Both the position numbers and the translations under genes were made by a program. This document shows positions 24,677-32,874 of a DNA stretch of 64,000 nucleotides, piece after piece. Every line of letters starts with the position of its first letter. Position 1 is the stretch's first letter. Source of the DNA: Actinoplanes utahensis (GTDB lineage: Bacteria; Actinomycetota; Actinomycetes; Mycobacteriales; Micromonosporaceae); contig NZ_BOMZ01000082.1 in the NCBI RefSeq assembly GCF_016862455.1, forward strand, positions 54,175 through 118,174, in the 5' to 3' direction. A model generated the notes under the pieces. It saw only the letters and a list, made by a program, of their open reading frames with translations, made no database searches and was not told where the DNA came from.

Positions 24677-26184
24677 CGGGCCACCGTCTCGCCGTCGACC
24701 GGCGCGGTCTCCACCGGGCCGTCGGCGTCCGGACTCGGTACCCGACGGATGAAGAGGACGCCCACCAGCACGAGCAGGCCGATGACCCAGGCGGTCAGAA
24801 AGGCGGCGTGTCCGGCCGACTCGGCCTGGGCCGTGCTGAGCACGCCGGCGTCGCGGGCGCCGGAACCGATGGTGTAGGCGGAGATGAACACTGCTCCGAA
24901 GGCGGCGCCGGCGAGCTGCTGGATGGTGGCGAAAGCCGCGGAGCCGTGCGAGAACAGCTCCGTGCGCAGGGCGCCCATCGCCACCGTCGTCAGCGGCGCC
25001 CACATCGTGGCCATGGCGCTGGTGAACACCAGCCAGGCGAGGATCAGCGTGACGACGCTCGTGCTCTCGTCGACGCGGCTGAGGAACCACAGGACGGCCA
25101 ACCAGACGATGGAAGCCGGGATGACCAGCGGGCGGGGCCCGACGCGGTCGTACACCCGGCCACTCAGGGTCGCCATGATCGAGATAGCTGCGCCGCCCGG
25201 GATCAGGAAGAGACCGAGCTGCAGGGTGCTCAGCCCGACGACGTTAGTCAACACCAGCGGCAGCACGACCAGCAGGCCGATCCCGTTGCCCGCGACGAAG
25301 ACCATCACCAGGATCGGCAGGGTGAACGACCTCTGCAGGAAGATCCGCATGTCCAGGAACGCGCTGTCGCGGCGCTGCAGCGGGATCTGCCGGAGGACGA
25401 ACGCCACCAGGCCTGCCAGCCCCACCGCGATCGGCAGGTACGGCGAGATCGAGGTGTGCCCGGCGGACGCCTCGCCGAGCAGGGACAGCCCGTAGACCAG
25501 GCCGCCGAACCCGACCGCGGACAGCAGCAGCGACAGCAGGTCTAGAGTCACCGGCTCCGGGGTGGTGATGTTGCGCAGCTTCCACGCCCCCAGCGCCAGG
25601 GCGGCGATGGCGATCGGCAGCATCAGGATGAACAGCCAGCGCCAGCTCAGTGCGGACAGCACAAGACCGGACAGCGCCGGGCCGAGCGCCGGCGCCACGG
25701 ACGGGACGGCCGTGGTGATCGCCATCATCCGGCCACGGCGAGCGGCTGGGACCAGGCTCATGGTCGTGGTCATCAGCAGGGGCAGGAAGACGGCGGTGCC
25801 GGACGCCTGGATGATCCGGCCAGTCACCAGGACGCCGAACGTCGGCGCGATCGCGGCGAGCGTCGTCCCGACGATGAACAGCGACAACGCGACCAGGAAG
25901 ATCGTGCGCAGGTGGAACCGCCGCATCACGAAACTGCTGGCCGGTATCAGCACGGCCATGGTCAGCAGGAAGCCGGTCGTGACCCACTGCCCGGTACTCG
26001 GGCTGACTCCGAAGTCCGCGATCAGCGTGGGCAGGGCGACGCCCAGGAGCATCTCGTTGAGGAAGACGATGAACGTCGAGACCATCAGGACCCCGATGAC
26101 CAGGGCGACGCCCGGCGGGAGCCGGTCGCCGGAGGGGACTGTCGGTGCCGGGGCGGCGACGTCATGTTTCGGTGGGGTGCTCAT
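24673..26184 (-). CDS. MFS transporter of the DHA2 (14-helix) family, 503 aa
   Basis: About 14 hydrophobic segments are seen, with the DHA2 signatures LPTLIADFGVSPSTGQWVTT, LTGRI-type motif C region (VTGRIIQASGTAVFLPLLMT) and PSVAPALGPALSGLVL. These proton-driven pumps usually export drugs or toxic compounds. It is the first gene of the monooxygenase operon, so it may export the product or import the substrate. The 28-bp triple repeat lies 74-156 bases upstream and a MerR-type operator further up, both possible control sites. Confidence 0.9.
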   Translation of the reverse strand: MSTPPKHDVAAPAPTVPSGDRLPPGVALVIGVLMVSTFIVFLNEMLLGVALPTLIADFGVSPSTGQWVTTGFLLTMAVLIPASSFVMRRFHLRTIFLVALSLFIVGTTLAAIAPTFGVLVTGRIIQASGTAVFLPLLMTTTMSLVPAARRGRMMAITTAVPSVAPALGPALSGLVLSALSWRWLFILMLPIAIAALALGAWKLRNITTPEPVTLDLLSLLLSAVGFGGLVYGLSLLGEASAGHTSISPYLPIAVGLAGLVAFVLRQIPLQRRDSAFLDMRIFLQRSFTLPILVMVFVAGNGIGLLVVLPLVLTNVVGLSTLQLGLFLIPGGAAISIMATLSGRVYDRVGPRPLVIPASIVWLAVLWFLSRVDESTSVVTLILAWLVFTSAMATMWAPLTTVAMGALRTELFSHGSAAFATIQQLAGAAFGAVFISAYTIGSGARDAGVLSTAQAESAGHAAFLTAWVIGLLVLVGVLFIRRVPSPDADGPVETAPVDGETVAR

Positions 26185-26257
26185 GTGTGCTCGCTGTCTC
26201 GGGAAGCCGGAAGAGGAGGATGGATCGGTGCGACGTGCACGAGTCGCCGGCGCTCAG

Positions 26258-26340
26258 CAGTCAGGTCCGGGCCGGACACGACGGGCAGTCAGGTCCGGGC
26301 CGGACACGTCGGGCAGTCAGGTCCGGGCCGGACACGTCGG
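26258..26340. repeat. Three tandem 28-bp repeats, each with a 13-bp palindrome
   Basis: Units begin at 26258, 26286 and 26314 and are almost identical (one A/T difference after GGACACG). Each contains the perfect palindrome GTCCGGGCCGGAC centred on one G. They lie upstream of the MFS-monooxygenase operon. The 28-base period puts successive palindromes about 2.7 helical turns apart. Iterated palindromes before an operon suggest binding of several regulator dimers. Confidence 0.8.
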
Positions 26341-26564
26341 CGCCCGAAGGGCAACCGGGTGGGTCGCGGCCGGGCCCGGGTGATCACGGACCCGCGATCG
26401 CCTACGAGGATGGCGCTGCTTCCCGAATAGCCGCCGATCGTCGCGGCCATGACCGCAGCGCCCCGTCGCCAAGCCCACATGGGTGCGCCGCATCGTCTGC
26501 GGTATCCCGCTCGGCGGGCGGCGTTGGGGGTGGTTGCTGGGCCGGGCCATGCGACCATCGTGCA

Positions 26565-26586
26565 ACCTTCACACTGATGTGAAGGT
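26565..26586 (-). promoter_or_regulatory. MerR-type operator directed toward the MFS operon
   Basis: A perfect 9-bp inverted repeat ACCTTCACA / TGTGAAGGT with a 4-base spacer. On the minus strand it reads TTGACCTTCACA..., with a TTGACC -35 element overlapping one arm and room for a -10 after the other. This is the typical arrangement for MerR-family activators, here pointing at the MFS gene; the divergent MerR gene begins 83 bases away. Confidence 0.65.
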
Positions 26587-26668
26587 CAACTCTGAGCGAC
26601 GAGGGGTCACTCACACCACGTCAACCTTGACATGACTGTAGGGTTGCACAGGTGCTGAGGAGGTGGGC

Positions 26669-27061
26669 ATGAAGATCGGTGAACTGGCCAAACGCACCGA
26701 GGTCCCGACACGCATGCTGCGCTACTACGAAGAGCAAGGGCTCATCACGCCGCGACGGCAGCCGAACGGCTACCGAGAGTACGACGAGTACCTCGTGGAC
26801 CGGGTGAAGAAGATCCGCGGCCTGCTCGACTCCGGCATCCCCACGCGCATCATCGGCGACATGCTGCCGTGCCTCAACCAGCCCCAGGAGATCGTCGTCG
26901 CCGATCCCGACCCTGAACTGCGCGAGATGCTCGTGCGTGAACGCGACCGGATGACCGAGCGCATCGCCCTGCTGGAGCACCACTGCCACGCCCTCACGAA
27001 GTACATCGCCGCCATGGACCGATCCCTGGCCGCCACGACCCAGACCCGCCTACCGCAATGA
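26669..27061 (+). CDS. MerR-family transcriptional regulator, 130 aa
   Basis: The N-terminal winged helix is standard: MKIGELAKRTEVPTRMLRYY, EEQGLITPRRQPNGYREYDE. A coiled-coil dimerisation helix follows (ELREMLVRERDRMTERIALL) and the C-terminus contains one cysteine and histidines (HHCHALTKY), which could hold a metal or react with a drug. A strong GAGGAGG ribosome-binding site decides for ATG 26669. It probably controls the divergent MFS-monooxygenase operon and the nitroreductase gene that follows 22 bases later. Confidence 0.9.
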   Translation: MKIGELAKRTEVPTRMLRYYEEQGLITPRRQPNGYREYDEYLVDRVKKIRGLLDSGIPTRIIGDMLPCLNQPQEIVVADPDPELREMLVRERDRMTERIALLEHHCHALTKYIAAMDRSLAATTQTRLPQ

Positions 27062-27083
27062 ACCTCGACCCTAGGACGACCGA

Positions 27084-27716
27084 ATGACCTTGCTCGACCT
27101 CAACCCCGACCAGCTGCTCTCCACCACGCGGGCGGTCCGCAAACGCCTCGACCTCACCCGGCCCGTGCCCGACGACACGATCCGCGAATGCGTGGCGATG
27201 GCCCTGCAGGCCCCCTCCGGATCGAACATCGTGACCATGCGGTTCGTCGTGATCCGCGACGAGGCGAAACGCCGCGCGGTCGGCGACGTCTACCGCGAGG
27301 TGTACGCCGGCTACAAGGCCTCACCGTATTACGCCGGTAAGCCCACCGGCGACGACACCCGCGACGCCGTGCAGCAGCGGGTGGCCAGCTCCGCCGACTA
27401 CCTGGGCGAGCACATGGGCGACGCACCGGTGCTGGTGCTCGCCTGCAACGAAGGCCCCAACCGAGAGCAGGCCGTGGCCGGCATGAGCAACGTCATCCCC
27501 GCCACATGGAGCTTCATGCTGGCCGCCCGGGCCCGCGCGCTGGGCACCGCGTGGACGTCCATGCACCTCGCCCGCGAACGGGACGTGGCCGACATCCTGG
27601 GGCTCGACTACGAAACGGTCGCGCAGGCGGTGCTGACACCGGTGGCGTACACGAAGGGCACGGATTTCCAGCCGGCCGGGCGACCCGCCCCGGACGAGGT
27701 CATCCGCTGGATCTGA
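27084..27716 (+). CDS. Nitroreductase-family oxidoreductase, 210 aa
   Basis: An FMN-dependent nitroreductase fold: STTRAVRKRLDLTRPVPDDT at the N-terminus with the R-x-x-R-K-type FMN contact, MALQAPSGSNIVTMRFVVIR, and near the end WTSMHLARERDVADILGL with DYETVAQAVLTPVAYTKG. Such enzymes reduce nitroaromatics, quinones or flavin. With the flavin reductase, luciferase-like oxygenase and exporter across the intergenic region, it completes a redox-detoxification or catabolic set probably governed by the MerR regulator. Confidence 0.9.
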   Translation: MTLLDLNPDQLLSTTRAVRKRLDLTRPVPDDTIRECVAMALQAPSGSNIVTMRFVVIRDEAKRRAVGDVYREVYAGYKASPYYAGKPTGDDTRDAVQQRVASSADYLGEHMGDAPVLVLACNEGPNREQAVAGMSNVIPATWSFMLAARARALGTAWTSMHLARERDVADILGLDYETVAQAVLTPVAYTKGTDFQPAGRPAPDEVIRWI

Positions 27717-27853
27717 GGCCTGCCCGTAGGCCATCACCTGGCCGGCCTCGTGGCACGTGCACAGGTTGGCGGTTTGCCCGGCCTGGAGCTAGACAGAGCG
27801 GACGGAGCAGGCACTATCCGGCTCGCCGAGGTCACCGGCAGGCAGCGGACCGG

Positions 27854-28304
27854 CTACTGCTCGTCTGCCGCGTCCGGGTCACGCAGCGCCCGGTAGGTGC
27901 GTCCGTTCAGGTCGGGCAGGGTGAACGTGTAGTGGCCGTGGACCTGGATGTGGTGGCGCACGTACGGCGAGAGCCGGGCGACGTCGGCGTCCAGCACCGG
28001 GTAGCCCTGGGCACGTAGCCCGGCCAGGGCGAGGTCCAAGTAGACGGTGTTCCACAGGGTGATGCGGTTCAGCACGAGTCCGAGCGCGCCGAGCTGGTCC
28101 TCCATGCCGTCGTGACAGGCGCGGTGCAGTTCGCCGCGGCGGCCGTGGAAGACGTGCCGGGCCAGGTCGTGGCGGCCCTCGTTGAGGTTGCGCATTCCCT
28201 TGATCTGACGCCGGTACGGTTCGTCGTCGACGAACGCCAGCACGTGCCGGGTCTTGAAGATGCGCCCGTAGCCGGCCATGGCCTCGCCGAGCTGGGTGAG
28301 GGGC
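27854..28304 (-). mobile_element. Tn3-family transposase, C-terminal fragment
   Basis: The frame encodes the last ~150 residues of a Tn3-type transposase (YGRIFKTRHVLAFVDDEPYR, RHDLARHVFHGRRGELHRAC, LGLVLNRITLWNTVYLDLAL, LSPYVRHHIQVHGHYTF), including the final catalytic-domain segment. A complete enzyme has about 1000 residues. The fragment is joined near 28305 to an ISL3 transposase in another frame. It is a dead remnant. Confidence 0.85.
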
Positions 28305-28926
28305 GGTCCGCGACTTGGACTGCCTCCGGTGCGCCGGTGCGCGCGCCCTCGGCATAGGCGCCGCCGCGGTCACGGCAGATGACCTGGACGCCGGGGGCGT
28401 GCCCACGCCGCAGCGCGAAGTCATCGACGCCCAGCACCCGTGGACCCCCCTTCACCTCAGGCGCCGGCATCGTCCGCAGCAACGTTGAACGGCTCACCCT
28501 GATCGCCAAGCGGGCCGCCGGCCGGACTCCCGGACGGCCGGCCAAGGCAACCTCGATGGTCTGCCACTGCCGGCGCAGCGCCACGCTCGCTCGGGCATAG
28601 CGCGCCGTCAGGCCCGGCACCTGTTCGGCGAAGGTGCGCAGTGAGCACTCCGGTGCCACGCACACGAACCGCCGTACCCGCAGGTGGATGGTCACCCGGC
28701 GGCCACCAGCCGGTAGTTCCGCCAGCCGGCGCTGGTAGCGGGCGTGCACCCGCCGTGATGCAGTACCGCATCCCGGGCACGTCGCCGAGGCCGCAATCGC
28801 GCGCGCTCGTACGTGGATGCCCTGTTCGCCGTCGCTGACCCTCTCCACCCGCACAGCAGCCCGCCAAGGGAACACCACATCGGCCAACGTCGTATCGATC
28901 ATCCGAAGATCATGAGCGAACGTCAC
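28305..28926 (-). mobile_element. ISL3-family transposase, N-terminal fragment with internal deletion
   Basis: The N-terminal ISL3 zinc finger is clear (ATCPGCGTASRRVHARYQRR and RRFVCVAPECSLRTF), followed by the helix-turn-helix (RLAIRVSRSTLLRTMPAPE) and the DDE start PRVLGVDDFALRRGH. Then the sequence jumps in frame to APGVQVICRDRGGAYAEGAR, so about 20-25 residues normally between are missing. After VQVADR it fuses to the Tn3 fragment. No terminal inverted repeats were identified. Confidence 0.85.
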
Positions 28927-29000
28927 ACCGAGTCAGGAGTCCACCAAAATGGGCCAGAGCCCATTCACCTGTCACTCGACACGCTCCTCCCGACCATCCC

Positions 29001-29024
29001 CCGGCTGGTTGTCACGGCTGTCTC
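29001..29024. repeat. Hairpin element, copy B (half-site)
   Basis: One arm of the conserved hairpin (CCGGCTGGTTGTCACGGCTG then TCTC) lies exactly at the stop codon of the VOC gene, overlapping it by two bases. The opposite arm is absent. It matches copy C at 22 consecutive positions from CCGG. Confidence 0.65.
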
Positions 29025-29745
29025 AGCGCAGCGCCGCTGCCAGGTCGGCGGCGATCTCGAAGGTCGGTGCCGCCCGGACGGTCTCGTCCGGGTTCAGTGG
29101 GATGTGCCCGGCGCGGGCCAGCATCTGAGTCGCGGTCTCCCGGTCGTGGAGGGTCATCGCCAGTTCGGCGCGGTACACCAGGACCTCGACGTGGGTGACG
29201 GGGTCGTCGTCGGCCTGCGGGCGAGCCAACGTGCTGTCGAGGATGCGGACCGCCTGGGCCACGTCGCCTTTGGAGTCGGCCAGCACGACGGCGTTCGCCA
29301 GCGCTTTGGCGAGTCGTCCGGCGGGTGCGGGTTCGGGCGTGGGGGTCGTGGTGGCGGGCTTCTGGAAGACGCGGATCCAGTTGCCGCCCGGGTCGATGAC
29401 ACTGAACCCGCCCAGCCCGTCGACGTTCTTTCGCGCCCGCGGCCGGGTCATCCGCGGCATTCCGGACACCAGGACCTTGCCGTACGCGGCCCGCATGCCG
29501 GCGGCGAAAGCCCGGTGCAGTTCCGCGATGTCCGGGGTGAGCACGATGCAGGAGCCGTAGGACTGCTCGGGGGCGAAACCGGCGATCCCGAAGAACTGCA
29601 GGTTCAGGTCCTCCCGTTGCAGTGCCATGCAGGAGTAGGGCTTGTGCTGCTTGTAGGTGGTGCTGAAGCCGAGAACCCGGTAGAAGTCCTCGATGTCGTC
29701 GATCGACGCGCAGGGCAGCAGGGGAATGGTCACCTCGTTGGTCAT
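29023..29745 (-). CDS. VOC (glyoxalase/bleomycin-resistance) protein with C-terminal extension, 240 aa
   Basis: The first 125 residues form a VOC domain: IPLLPCASIDDIEDFYRVLG, MALQREDLNLQFFGIAG, YGSCIVLTPDIAELHRAFAA and VIDPGGNWIRVF, with the usual metal-binding positions partly replaced. A proline/threonine linker (ATTTPTPEPAPAG) leads to a helical TPR-like C-terminal region of about 100 residues. Domain function is probably binding of a small molecule or antibiotic. About 290 bases upstream hold no recognisable gene. Confidence 0.85.
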   Translation of the reverse strand: MTNEVTIPLLPCASIDDIEDFYRVLGFSTTYKQHKPYSCMALQREDLNLQFFGIAGFAPEQSYGSCIVLTPDIAELHRAFAAGMRAAYGKVLVSGMPRMTRPRARKNVDGLGGFSVIDPGGNWIRVFQKPATTTPTPEPAPAGRLAKALANAVVLADSKGDVAQAVRILDSTLARPQADDDPVTHVEVLVYRAELAMTLHDRETATQMLARAGHIPLNPDETVRAAPTFEIAADLAAALR

Positions 29746-30035
29746 GGCTCCTTCCTAGGCGTCGTGGACGCCCCGTCGCACATGGAAATATCCGATCATC
29801 GTCTGGCGTCGTCCGATCAGCCGATGCAACCGCACTCGGCATGCCGCCCGGCCGAGCCTGCGCCACCTGTGGCGGACCTCGAGCCCTCCGAAACGGCGAT
29901 GGCTGCGGTCCCGGCGGGACGAGATCCGGTACGGGCACCGCCGGCTCACCGAAGAACCCTCGCCCGGGACACCGCCGGCTTCCGTACCGGCCGATCCGTG
30001 CGGCTCCCCGTGAGGAGAACGGGGAGGCGGGCGCG

Positions 30036-30806
30036 TCACTGCAGGGCGGGATGCCGTAACGCCGACGTGGCGGCGAGTCCCGCGCCCTGCAGAGCGGCGG
30101 TGCACGGGTCGGCGGCCCGGCGCACGTTCAGGCCCACGGTGACCGTCAGCGCCTCCGGCAGCTCCGGGTGCAGGGCGCCGTCACCGATCAGCAGCAGGCC
30201 GCGCTCGCGAGCCCGGCTCACGCCGTCGCCGGCGGTGGCCGCCAGGTCGGTGACGTGCCGGGCGACGACGTCGGCCAGGAGACCGGCGGTCAGGTGGTCG
30301 CCGAGATCGCCGGTGCCGATGTCGGCACGGCGGGCCGCCACGACGCGGCCGTGATCGAGCAGGGCGGTCTCGGTGATCCGGGTGCCGACATCCGCGATCA
30401 GCAGCATGCCGGTGGCCGCGCCGGAACCGATCGCGGCGGCGCGCACGGTGTCGATGAACATGATCCGGCGAGGCGCGAACGCGCTGTCCAGCACGCGGCG
30501 CATCAGCGCCTCGTCGGTCTCGGTGGAGAGCACCGGCCGGCAGGCGACCACCATGTCGGCGCCGGACAGCGGCTGCGGGTACCGGCGGACGAGCCCGGCC
30601 AGCAGGTCCGCGCAGGCGGCGACGTCGGCGACCCGCCCGCGGCGGACCGGGCCGCCGCCGCTGGGGCCGCTCACGATCCCGCGACCGGTGGCCCAGACGC
30701 CGGCGGTGCTGCTGCCCAGGTCCACCGCGACGGCGACCGGTGCGGACGGCCCGGCCGAGGCCTTGGCGCGGCGGGCGGGGGAGGGCGTGTCGAGGGGCTC
30801 CGGCAT
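30036..30806 (-). CDS. MreB/Hsp70-like actin-fold ATPase, 256 aa
   Basis: Actin/Hsp70 phosphate motifs are visible: phosphate 1 VAVAVDLGSSTAGVWATG (D29) and phosphate 2 LLIADVGTRITETALLDHG. The phrase VVACRPVLSTETDEALMRRV, then APRRIMFIDTVRAAAIGSG, resembles MreB-like rod-shape proteins and their paralogues. It is shorter than MreB (about 340 aa) and the N-terminal 22 residues are disordered, so I regard it as a divergent paralogue rather than MreB itself. Tandem repeats lie upstream at 30901-31023. It follows the KaiC-like gene in the same orientation. Confidence 0.75.
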   Translation of the reverse strand: MPEPLDTPSPARRAKASAGPSAPVAVAVDLGSSTAGVWATGRGIVSGPSGGGPVRRGRVADVAACADLLAGLVRRYPQPLSGADMVVACRPVLSTETDEALMRRVLDSAFAPRRIMFIDTVRAAAIGSGAATGMLLIADVGTRITETALLDHGRVVAARRADIGTGDLGDHLTAGLLADVVARHVTDLAATAGDGVSRARERGLLLIGDGALHPELPEALTVTVGLNVRRAADPCTAALQGAGLAATSALRHPALQ

Positions 30807-30900
30807 GCCGCCCACGATAGGGCGGCCATCGTGCCGCCGCCAGGCGATATCTACCAGGTCAGGGCACTGACGTCCGCGCGGGGCGTGGTCGCCGCGGGGC

Positions 30901-31023
30901 GACCGTCGGGGGGCATGCATGACATGCACCGGGGGGGAGGGCGGTGCGGAAACGCCCGGGGTGACCGTCGGGGGGCATGCATGACGTGCACCGGGGGACG
31001 GCGGTGAGGGGACGCCCGGCGTG
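30901..31023. repeat. Two tandem ~62-bp repeats upstream of the MreB-like gene
   Basis: Two copies begin GACCGTCGGGGGGCATGCAT at 30901 and 30963 and end GACGCCCGG-CGTG or a close variant. Partial copies of the end (GGCGTGG-CGCCGCG) flank the pair. Each contains a palindrome centred on GCATGAC: TGCATGACATGCA in the first copy and TGCATGACGTGCA in the second. The pair lies 95-217 bases before the MreB-like start and just after the stop of the KaiC-like gene. Confidence 0.75.
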
Positions 31024-31063
31024 GCCGCCGCGAGTCAGGGGGCCCTGCGTGGCCCGTACCGGA

Positions 31064-32518
31064 TCAGGGGGTTTGATCGGGAAGGCAGTCTCGCGGGGCA
31101 CTCCAGCCGAGCAGACCGGTGGCGTGGGCGAGGCGGCTGCCGACCACGAGACCGCCGTCGTCGTGGATGTGGCAGCTGTACATGGCGTTGTCGTGGTGGC
31201 TGTTGCGCATCTTGACGACGTTGAGGAAGCGGCCCATCTCGGCGCAGTGTTCCAGGTAGCGGACCTGGATGACGTTGTGGAAGAGGTACATCAGGCCGGT
31301 CAGCGGGTCCTCGACCCGGCCGAACAGGTGCGTCTCGCTCGTCACCCAGAGGGAGGCCCCGGCGGCCCGGACGATGCTGAGCATGCTGCGCAGGTAGGCG
31401 GGGAAGCGCTGGGCCTCGCGGGCGGCGTGGGCCATCTCGGCCAGGCTGTCGATGATGACGCGGCGGATCGAGCCGTCGCCGAGGCTGTGCCGGATGATCG
31501 ACGCGAGGACGTCCAGGTCCAGGTCGAGCGCGCCCACCGGGACGTGCGCGATGACCAGCTGGTCGCGTTCCCGGGCGGCGCGGAAGTCCCAGCCGAACCG
31601 GCCCGCCATCTCCTCCAGCTGCTCCAGGGTGTCCTGGAAGGTGACGTAGAGGCAGCGCTGCCCCTGCGCGAGGCCCTCGGCGAGGAAACCCAGGCAGCCG
31701 ATGGTCTTGCCGACGCCGGTGGGGCCGAGCACGACGGTGCCGTCACCGTCCGGGATGCCGCCGCCCATCAGCGCGTCCAGGCCGCGGATGCCGGAGGAGA
31801 CCCGGGGACCGCGGCCGGGCATGTCGGTGGGCAGGAACGATTCGATGCGGGGATAGACGCGTACGCCGTCGTCGGTGATGTGCATGGTGTGGGTTCCGCC
31901 GAGCGGGCCGGTGCCGCGCATCTTGGCGACCCGCAGGCCACGCCGGTCGACCGGCTCCCGCACGTGGTGCGACAGCAGCACGATGCCGTCGGCGAGCGGG
32001 AACTCGATGCCGGACGGCATGTCCTCCTCGCCGTACTCGCCCAGAAGCAGCAGGACCGCGCCGCTGTGCGCGACCCGGCTGGTCAGGTCGTACAGGGCGG
32101 TGCGCAGCACCTGATCGCTGACGAAGTCGCGCAGCATCATGGTGCTGTCGATCACCAGCAGCGCCGGCTCCTCCTCGACGGCCTTGTGCACCACCTCGTT
32201 GATCAGCGGGTCGATGTCGGTGGCGCCGTTGTCGCGCAGCATGTCACCGAGATGCACGTACTCGACCAGGGAGCCCAGCGCTCCCGTATCGAAGAACGAG
32301 AAGCCGCGCAGATGCTCGACCAGCTTGGCGTGCGGTTCGGACAGCGTCGTGTAGTAGACGGCCCGGTGCTCGGCGGTGGCGGCGGCGAAGCAGATCTGCT
32401 GCGCCAGGACGGTCTTGCCGGTGCCCGGCGGACCGGCCACCACCACCACCGAACCCCGGCGCAGGCCACCGCCGAGAATCAGGTCGAGATCCGGCTGGCC
32501 GGTGCTCAGGTACGTCAC
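31064..32518 (-). CDS. KaiC-like double RecA-type ATPase, 484 aa
   Basis: Two tandem RecA/KaiC domains are clear. Domain 1 has Walker A GPPGTGKT (residues 29-36) and Walker B LLVIDS (about 121-126); domain 2 has Walker A GPTGVGKT (265-272) and Walker B VIIDS. Length fits KaiC family proteins. These ATPases act as timers or signal switches; actinobacteria lack a KaiABC clock, so this is a signalling paralogue. The GTG start overlaps the stop of the response-regulator gene by four bases (GTGA), so both proteins are made together. Confidence 0.9.
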   Translation of the reverse strand: MTYLSTGQPDLDLILGGGLRRGSVVVVAGPPGTGKTVLAQQICFAAATAEHRAVYYTTLSEPHAKLVEHLRGFSFFDTGALGSLVEYVHLGDMLRDNGATDIDPLINEVVHKAVEEEPALLVIDSTMMLRDFVSDQVLRTALYDLTSRVAHSGAVLLLLGEYGEEDMPSGIEFPLADGIVLLSHHVREPVDRRGLRVAKMRGTGPLGGTHTMHITDDGVRVYPRIESFLPTDMPGRGPRVSSGIRGLDALMGGGIPDGDGTVVLGPTGVGKTIGCLGFLAEGLAQGQRCLYVTFQDTLEQLEEMAGRFGWDFRAARERDQLVIAHVPVGALDLDLDVLASIIRHSLGDGSIRRVIIDSLAEMAHAAREAQRFPAYLRSMLSIVRAAGASLWVTSETHLFGRVEDPLTGLMYLFHNVIQVRYLEHCAEMGRFLNVVKMRNSHHDNAMYSCHIHDDGGLVVGSRLAHATGLLGWSAPRDCLPDQTP

Positions 32519-32874
32519 TGCCCGTCACGTCCTTCCCGGAGCAGGCGTTCGGCGGCCGCGACCAGGTCGGCACGTTCCCACGGTTTCGCCAGGGCGGCGT
32601 CGGCGTCCACGGCGAGCTGCCAATCCGAGCTGACCGAGAGGATCGGGATGGTGGCGGTCGCCGGGTCGGACCGCAGCCGGCGCATGAACTCCACCCCGCC
32701 CATCACCGGCATCATCACGTCGGTCACCACGAGGTCGGGCCGGGTCTGTCGGACGGTGTCGAGCGCGATCGCGCCGTTGCCGGCCTCGACGACCTGGTGC
32801 CCGGCCCGGGTGAGGATCCGCCGCATCAGGAACCGCAGGTCCGGTTCGTCGTCGACCACCAGGATCGTGCCCAC
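32515..32874 (-). CDS. Single-domain response regulator, 119 aa
   Basis: A lone receiver domain: TILVVDDEPDLRFLMRRILT (acidic pair), phosphoacceptor aspartate in LVVTDVMMPVMGG, conserved serine in ILSVSSDW, and lysine in ALAKPWERADL. No output domain follows, so it must signal by protein interaction. Its stop overlaps the start of the KaiC-like gene, which makes the KaiC protein the most likely partner. No histidine kinase is encoded nearby. Confidence 0.9.
   Translation of the reverse strand: MGTILVVDDEPDLRFLMRRILTRAGHQVVEAGNGAIALDTVRQTRPDLVVTDVMMPVMGGVEFMRRLRSDPATATIPILSVSSDWQLAVDADAALAKPWERADLVAAAERLLREGRDGQ

Noticed and set aside
26258..26340. CRISPR array
   Set aside because: Three direct repeats with no variable spacers between them and no cas genes; they are contiguous tandem units.
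30901..31023. Phage attachment-site duplication
   Set aside because: No integrase or tRNA is nearby and the copies are adjacent, which fits a tandem duplication better.
31064..32518. A genuine circadian clock KaiC
   Set aside because: There are no kaiA or kaiB genes and the partner is a receiver domain; a signalling paralogue is more likely.
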